Shown here one piece after another: positions 44,412-44,779 of a stretch of DNA of 44,779 bases. Source of the DNA: an uncultured Succinivibrionaceae bacterium (GTDB lineage: Bacteria > Pseudomonadota > Gammaproteobacteria > Enterobacterales > Succinivibrionaceae). The first letter of the stretch is position 1. Every line of letters begins with the position of its first letter. Below the pieces are notes generated by a model. It ran no database searches, was not told the origin of the DNA, and saw only the letters and a program-made list of their open reading frames with translations. Position numbers and translations under genes: made by a program. The stretch is from positions 1 to 44,779 of the forward strand of contig UQCV01000010.1 of NCBI GenBank assembly GCA_900539665.1, given 5' to 3'.

Positions 44412-44522
44412 ATGGCCCAACAAGCTAATCTTACACTAGAACTAGACAAAGTTAAAGATCAATTATTATGCCAAGAAGGCGCAGGAGTAGCACAGCTTGT
44501 TAGTGCCAAACTGAAAATGTAG
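44412..44522 (+). pseudogene. N-terminus of an IS256-type transposase cut by an IS21 element
   Basis: MAQQANLTLELDKVKDQLL and then QEGAGVAQLVS match the N-terminal start of mutator-family (IS256) transposases, which continue with a V/L-N-Q-V-L-E segment. Here the sequence switches at about 44504 to the end of an IS21-family element and stops at a TAG (44520-44522). A weak GGAAAGGGAA ribosome site precedes the ATG. Confidence 0.6.
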
Positions 44523-44779
44523 AAATTCGCCAAAGTGAAAATGTCGTTTTTTCAGCTAAAATTTCTTTATAGACCATATAAAGGAGTTTTGTATGAGAAA
44601 AGACATAGCAGAAACACTGAGGGAATTTTTAATGAATGGTATAAAACCAAACTACTCAAAAATAGCAAAGCAATTTAATTGCGATGCAAGAACTGTAAAA
44701 AGGTATTTTTTAAACTGCCAAAACTTAAAAAGAAAACCAAGAGTTGTAGTAAAAGTTTTGGATGCTTATGAAGAATTAG
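44504..44779 (+). mobile_element. IS21-family insertion sequence, left end (partial)
   Basis: Starts TGCCAAACTGAAAATG (44504) with a second copy CCAAAGTGAAAATG at 44530, the multiple subterminal repeats typical of IS21 ends, then istA. The element runs off the right edge. It interrupts the IS256-type transposase. Confidence 0.7.
44593..44779 (+). CDS. istA: IS21-family transposase IstA (partial, 5' end)
   Basis: Starts at ATG 44593 with a strong AAGGAG site and runs off the window after 62 codons with no stop. KDIAETLREFLMNGIKPNYS, then KIAKQFNCDARTVKRYFLNC, is the N-terminal helix-turn-helix of IstA, and PRVVVKVLDAYEEL is the usual lead into the linker. The catalytic DDE part is beyond the window. 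Confidence 0.8.
   Translation, partial: MRKDIAETLREFLMNGIKPNYSKIAKQFNCDARTVKRYFLNCQNLKRKPRVVVKVLDAYEEL

Overview
The window looks like an accessory region of an AT-rich Gram-negative gut anaerobe. A one-piece autotransporter, two LTAC/LTAAC-type lipoproteins, a CpoB/YbgF-like periplasmic protein, a three-gene MukBEF-like condensin and an XanP/UraA-type permease point to Gammaproteobacteria. Style and mobile-element content suggest a Succinivibrionaceae-like organism (Anaerobiospirillum/Succinatimonas type). That assignment is inference from protein style, not a database match. I see no rRNA, tRNA or CRISPR array.

Layout. 0-6 kb: a minus-strand defence cluster, with a Gabija-like pair (OLD-type ATPase/TOPRIM nuclease plus UvrD-like helicase), a SieB-like membrane protein and a small helix-turn-helix protein; beyond it lies a gene-free stretch full of nested hairpins. 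6.1-8.3 kb: an IS3-family element (orfA/orfB, probable -1 frameshift) whose ~230-bp leader is duplicated downstream of orfB. 8.3-11 kb: a coiled-coil protein, a VOC (glyoxalase-fold) protein, three exact-period 20-bp repeats, and a AAA+ protein in which nearly every catalytic residue is substituted, with a C-terminal helix-turn-helix. 11.8-17.8 kb: an overlapping operon for an SMC-like ATPase, a KITE-like subunit and a kleisin-like subunit, in an order opposite to mukFEB/mksFEB. 18-20 kb: a CpoB-like protein and a broken IS4/IS1634-type transposase. 20.2-22 kb: a second two-gene system (AAA ATPase plus TOPRIM-like protein) resembling abortive-infection pairs. 22.7-23.7 kb: two small related three-helix membrane proteins. 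23.8-35.5 kb: envelope and signalling genes, namely an autotransporter that seems to lack its last barrel strand, a 905-residue lipoprotein, a hybrid histidine kinase with both phospho-acceptor residues replaced (His to Gln, Asp to Glu), and a small lipoprotein. 36-40.6 kb: a solitary TaqI-type adenine methyltransferase and two DUF285 repeat proteins. 41.9-43.4 kb: a xanthine/uracil permease. 43.5-44.8 kb: a decayed CpXC gene, an 18-unit 11-bp tandem repeat, a perfect 42-nt palindrome, and an IS256-type transposase start cut by an IS21-family element that runs off the window.

The most unusual signals are (i) the doubly acceptor-less hybrid kinase, (ii) the catalytically degenerate AAA+/HTH protein, (iii) the reversed SMC-KITE-kleisin operon, (iv) a 157-bp repeat that always ends in the same hairpin plus GCAGTCA, which looks like the 3' end/omega-RNA part of an IS200/IS605 TnpB element without its gene, and (v) the two anti-phage-like pairs amid mobile-element debris.
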